A stretch of 7,588 bases of DNA from Nitrososphaera sp. (GTDB lineage Archaea > Thermoproteota > Nitrososphaeria > Nitrososphaerales > Nitrososphaeraceae), in the NCBI GenBank assembly GCA_025935445.1, contig JAICVG010000042.1, positions 1-7,588 on the forward strand, read 5' to 3'. The translations under genes were made by a program, and so were the position numbers. Positions 5,867 to 7,588 of the stretch are shown here, in pieces; positions within the stretch are counted from its first letter, which is position 1, and every line of letters starts with the position of its first letter. The notes beneath the pieces are model-generated. The model was given only the letters and a program-made list of their open reading frames with translations, searched no databases and was not told where the DNA came from.

Positions 5867-6657
5867 ATTATACCACCTCGCTTCACAATTTCTTTTTCAA
5901 TAACTTTTGATATCGCAGCAAGCCTATTTTTCACCTCTTTTTCATTGTCGCCGCGTGATATCATCTGTATCTTTATCTGCGGCGTCTTTTTCCTGTAGTA
6001 TCCGCGTGGATGAGTCTTGAGATAGATCATGTTCTTGGGATGAGATTTGACTATTTCTATCAACACTGGAGCGATCATGGCCTCAGTGAGACCTCTTGTA
6101 TTATAGTTGAGCTCCTCCGCAACAAACTTACCTACGCTCTTCTTTATCCGTTGGAGGATGTGCTCTTTGAATATTGTTTTCATCTCCGACGGTACGCCGG
6201 GCAGACAAAAGATCGATATACTATCGGCCTGCTCCATGATTGCAGGCGCGCTCCCTACAGGATTCTGGATTGGTGTGGAACCCTCCGGTATACAGGCCAT
6301 CTTTAGCCGCGACTCAGTCAGCTCATAGTGAAGCTTGTGCCTTGCATAGCTTTTCTTGAGCATTTCAACGGCTCTGCTATCTAGCACAACTTTTTTGCCA
6401 AGTGCTGCCGCCAAGCCTTCAAAAGTTATATCATCATAGGTCGCGCCAAGGCCCCCTGTCGTTATCAAGATGTTGGGCTTTCTTGCAAGCGATTCTCTTG
6501 CTGCAGACGAAATTTCACTGAGATCATCGCGTACAACTGTCACTCTTCTTACAACACCTCCAACATTTGTAATCTCGCTGCAAAGCCAATACGCGTTGGT
6601 GTTGAGCGTGATCCCTGATAGAAGCTCGGTGCCTATGCAGAGAATTTCAACGATCAT
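5860..6657 (-). CDS. CinA N-terminal / molybdopterin-binding (MoCF) domain protein, COG1058 type
   Basis: 265 aa, the size of stand-alone archaeal CinA-N proteins. The N-terminus has EILCIGTELLSGITLNTNA (4-22), followed by TGGLGATYDDIT (67-78), the conserved MoCF loop usually written TGGLGPTxDDxT; proline is replaced by alanine at residue 72. IPEGSTPIQNPVGSAPA (123-139) and CLPGVPSEM (151-159) complete the nucleotide-binding domain. The C-terminal part (~185-260) matches the KH-like extension of CinA proteins, and the C-terminal PncC deamidase domain is absent. Family members include ADP-ribose/nucleotide pyrophosphatases and molybdopterin-related proteins; the substrate here cannot be told from sequence. 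The ATG overlaps the aIF6 stop (ATGA), showing translational coupling, and its own stop overlaps the start of the membrane protein gene. Confidence 0.88.
   Translation of the reverse strand: MIVEILCIGTELLSGITLNTNAYWLCSEITNVGGVVRRVTVVRDDLSEISSAARESLARKPNILITTGGLGATYDDITFEGLAAALGKKVVLDSRAVEMLKKSYARHKLHYELTESRLKMACIPEGSTPIQNPVGSAPAIMEQADSISIFCLPGVPSEMKTIFKEHILQRIKKSVGKFVAEELNYNTRGLTEAMIAPVLIEIVKSHPKNMIYLKTHPRGYYRKKTPQIKIQMISRGDNEKEVKNRLAAISKVIEKEIVKRGGIIC
5872..5878 (-). promoter_or_regulatory. Strong Shine-Dalgarno site for the small membrane protein
   Basis: On the minus strand AGGTGGT lies 5 nt before the ATG at 5866, matching the archaeal 16S rRNA tail (core GGTG). It decides the start of the 94-aa gene and is unusual here, where other genes lack such a site. 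It lies within the last codons of the upstream cinA-like gene. Confidence 0.7.
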
Positions 6658-7319
6658 GCCTTGAAGATCCTGCTCAACATAATTAGCTCAGGCCCACTTG
6701 TGAGGTTGCCTACAACGACTGACTTCATGTTTGCTACGATGCCTGATGACAGAAAGGGTACGCCGCCATTCACTGTTACTGGCTCTGCCGGTACTTGCAA
6801 TATTTCTGAAATTTCCTTTACCTCGTCCTCTGTGGCCTTGGGGTGTATGCCTGCACCGCCATTAGTGGCGACGATCATTGATCCTGCCTGAACAAAGCCC
6901 CCTACAGTCATAGAGTTGGTTAGGACACCGAGTACATCCTGCACCTGACGGTCGGTCTCTCCCTTAAAGAGCGGTGATACTATTGCACCATTATCGTTTG
7001 TTGCAATTAGATTGCCTATCGCAGTGAACTTGCTTTTCACACGCTCAACATTGAGGTGACTTGATCGCTTCAGCATCTGGACTTCCTCATCCGATGCTAT
7101 TGGGGGCAGCAGCATACCATTATTGTTCATGACCGTCATAGGGCCAAGAAGCCGGGTTCCCGCTATAGAAGTATACACTTCACTTACCTGTAGGTAGTCG
7201 GCAAGCTTTTCTGTCTTTGTCTCGGCAAAACCGTACGGTACTAAGATAATGCTGTCATTTGCCTTGACAAATATGCCGATATTGGGGCTCTTGTATACTG
7301 TATAGCGATATATCGCCAA
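6654..7319 (-). CDS. eif6: Translation initiation/anti-association factor aIF6
   Basis: 221 aa, the usual length for aIF6. It binds the large ribosomal subunit and prevents premature joining of subunits. Marks of the family: YTVYKSPNIGIFVKAND (6-22), VPYG (27-30), the repeated N-x-x-G/NDNG loops such as NNNGMLLPP (65-73) and ATNDNGAIVSPLF (106-118), a GFVQAGSMIVATNGGAGIHP segment (141-160) and VNGGVPFLSSGIVAN (183-197), which are the repeats of the five-fold 'pentein' propeller. The start is a TTG at 7317-7319; no ATG exists upstream before the in-frame stop at 7398-7400, and the protein begins MAIYRYTV like its homologues. A TATA-like box 25 nt upstream implies a leaderless TTG-started mRNA. 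It is the first gene of a three-gene operon. Ribosomal L31e/L39e genes, its frequent archaeal neighbours, are not seen here. Confidence 0.95.
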   Translation of the reverse strand: MAIYRYTVYKSPNIGIFVKANDSIILVPYGFAETKTEKLADYLQVSEVYTSIAGTRLLGPMTVMNNNGMLLPPIASDEEVQMLKRSSHLNVERVKSKFTAIGNLIATNDNGAIVSPLFKGETDRQVQDVLGVLTNSMTVGGFVQAGSMIVATNGGAGIHPKATEDEVKEISEILQVPAEPVTVNGGVPFLSSGIVANMKSVVVGNLTSGPELIMLSRIFKA

Positions 7320-7340
7320 TATGTATATAGAAAACTCGGA

Positions 7341-7348
7341 AAATAAAG
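7341..7348 (-). promoter_or_regulatory. TATA-like box for the aIF6 operon
   Basis: On the minus strand CTTTATTTT is centred about 25 nt upstream of the TTG start at 7319, which is the leaderless spacing. A second AT-rich word, CTATATAC (7323-7330), is too close to the start to serve. Confidence 0.35.
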
Positions 7349-7550
7349 GATATGAACCTAGCGCTAGCGATTGATCAATTCTCTCTAAAATTATAGTTTA
7401 TCATATCAAAAACTAGCTTCCAAGCTTTTGGCTTCATCATGAATTTTTTTAATGCTCCTATAGTATTACCATCCCGACTTGTTTACGTAACCGTCAACTA
7501 TCTAGTCAATATACAATGCGTCACTACAAACAAACCTTCATTTTTCTAGT

Positions 7551-7558
7551 TTTATATT
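7551..7558 (+). promoter_or_regulatory. TATA box for a plus-strand gene at the window edge
   Basis: TTTATATT is centred about 22 nt before an ATG at 7576 and directly follows a T-rich stretch. The spacing copies that of pstS and suggests another leaderless gene. The rest of 7370-7540 is AT-rich and shows no convincing gene on either strand. Confidence 0.4.
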
Positions 7559-7575
7559 ATCGTAATAAACGAGTG

Positions 7576-7588
7576 ATGATCTTAATCA
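7576..7588 (+). CDS. Possible first codons of a gene cut by the window end
   Basis: An ATG (with an in-frame GTG just before it, at 7573) follows a well-placed TATA box and stays open to the end, but only four codons (MILI) are visible. The evidence is promoter spacing alone; product unknown. Confidence 0.25.

Noticed and set aside
7375..7440. 21-codon minus-strand frame (MMKPKAWKLVFDMINY...) upstream of aIF6
   Set aside because: Too short to judge and without promoter or Shine-Dalgarno support; it does not resemble L39e or another aIF6 neighbour.
7320..7550. Search for a tRNA, small RNA or defence/mobile element in the right-hand intergenic region
   Set aside because: No cloverleaf, repeated units, terminal inverted repeats or strong hairpin could be recognised; the stretch is simply AT-rich.

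Overview
The window looks like a chromosomal segment of an ammonia-oxidising-type archaeon (Thaumarchaeota/Nitrososphaeria, probably Nitrososphaera-like). The grounds are a clear archaeal translation factor aIF6, TATA-like boxes about 22-26 nt upstream of several start codons with almost no Shine-Dalgarno sites (leaderless transcription), and poly-T tracts in place of hairpin terminators. The phylum call is inference from overall protein character; no search was run. Gene density is high and the content is mostly housekeeping. No tRNA, rRNA, CRISPR array, IS element or phage gene is visible.

Left part (1-2956). The window opens in the last part of an integral membrane protein that reads like the C-terminus of UppP/BacA (polyprenyl-diphosphate phosphatase), but the reading frame needs one extra base near a G run at 85-88 to recover the expected ending. 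Next is pstS, a secreted phosphate-binding protein with a signal peptide, a Thr/Asn/Ser-rich linker full of N-glycosylation sequons, and a likely leaderless promoter. Convergent to it is a gene for an unusual DNA methyltransferase whose N-terminal ~85 residues resemble the DCD (Development and Cell Death) domain best known from plants. This is the most unexpected thing in the window.

Middle part (2957-5633). A 59-aa protein with four CxxC pairs (B-box/treble-clef-like) ends in a poly-T tract. After it comes a two-gene operon, aspartate kinase and branched-chain amino-acid aminotransferase, joined by an ATGA overlap. A perfect 16-bp palindrome lies between the probable TATA box and the aspartate kinase start and is a candidate operator. 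The aspartate kinase lacks the usual TDVDG segment ahead of its ADPR motif.

Right part (5582-7319, minus strand). A tightly coupled operon reads leftward: aIF6, then a CinA-N/MoCF-type protein (ATGA overlap), then a 94-aa membrane protein (ATGCTGA overlap, with the only strong Shine-Dalgarno site seen here). Its last 52 bp overlap the 3' end of the aminotransferase gene tail to tail. The final ~270 bp hold the aIF6 promoter and what looks like the promoter and first codons of another plus-strand gene cut off by the window end.
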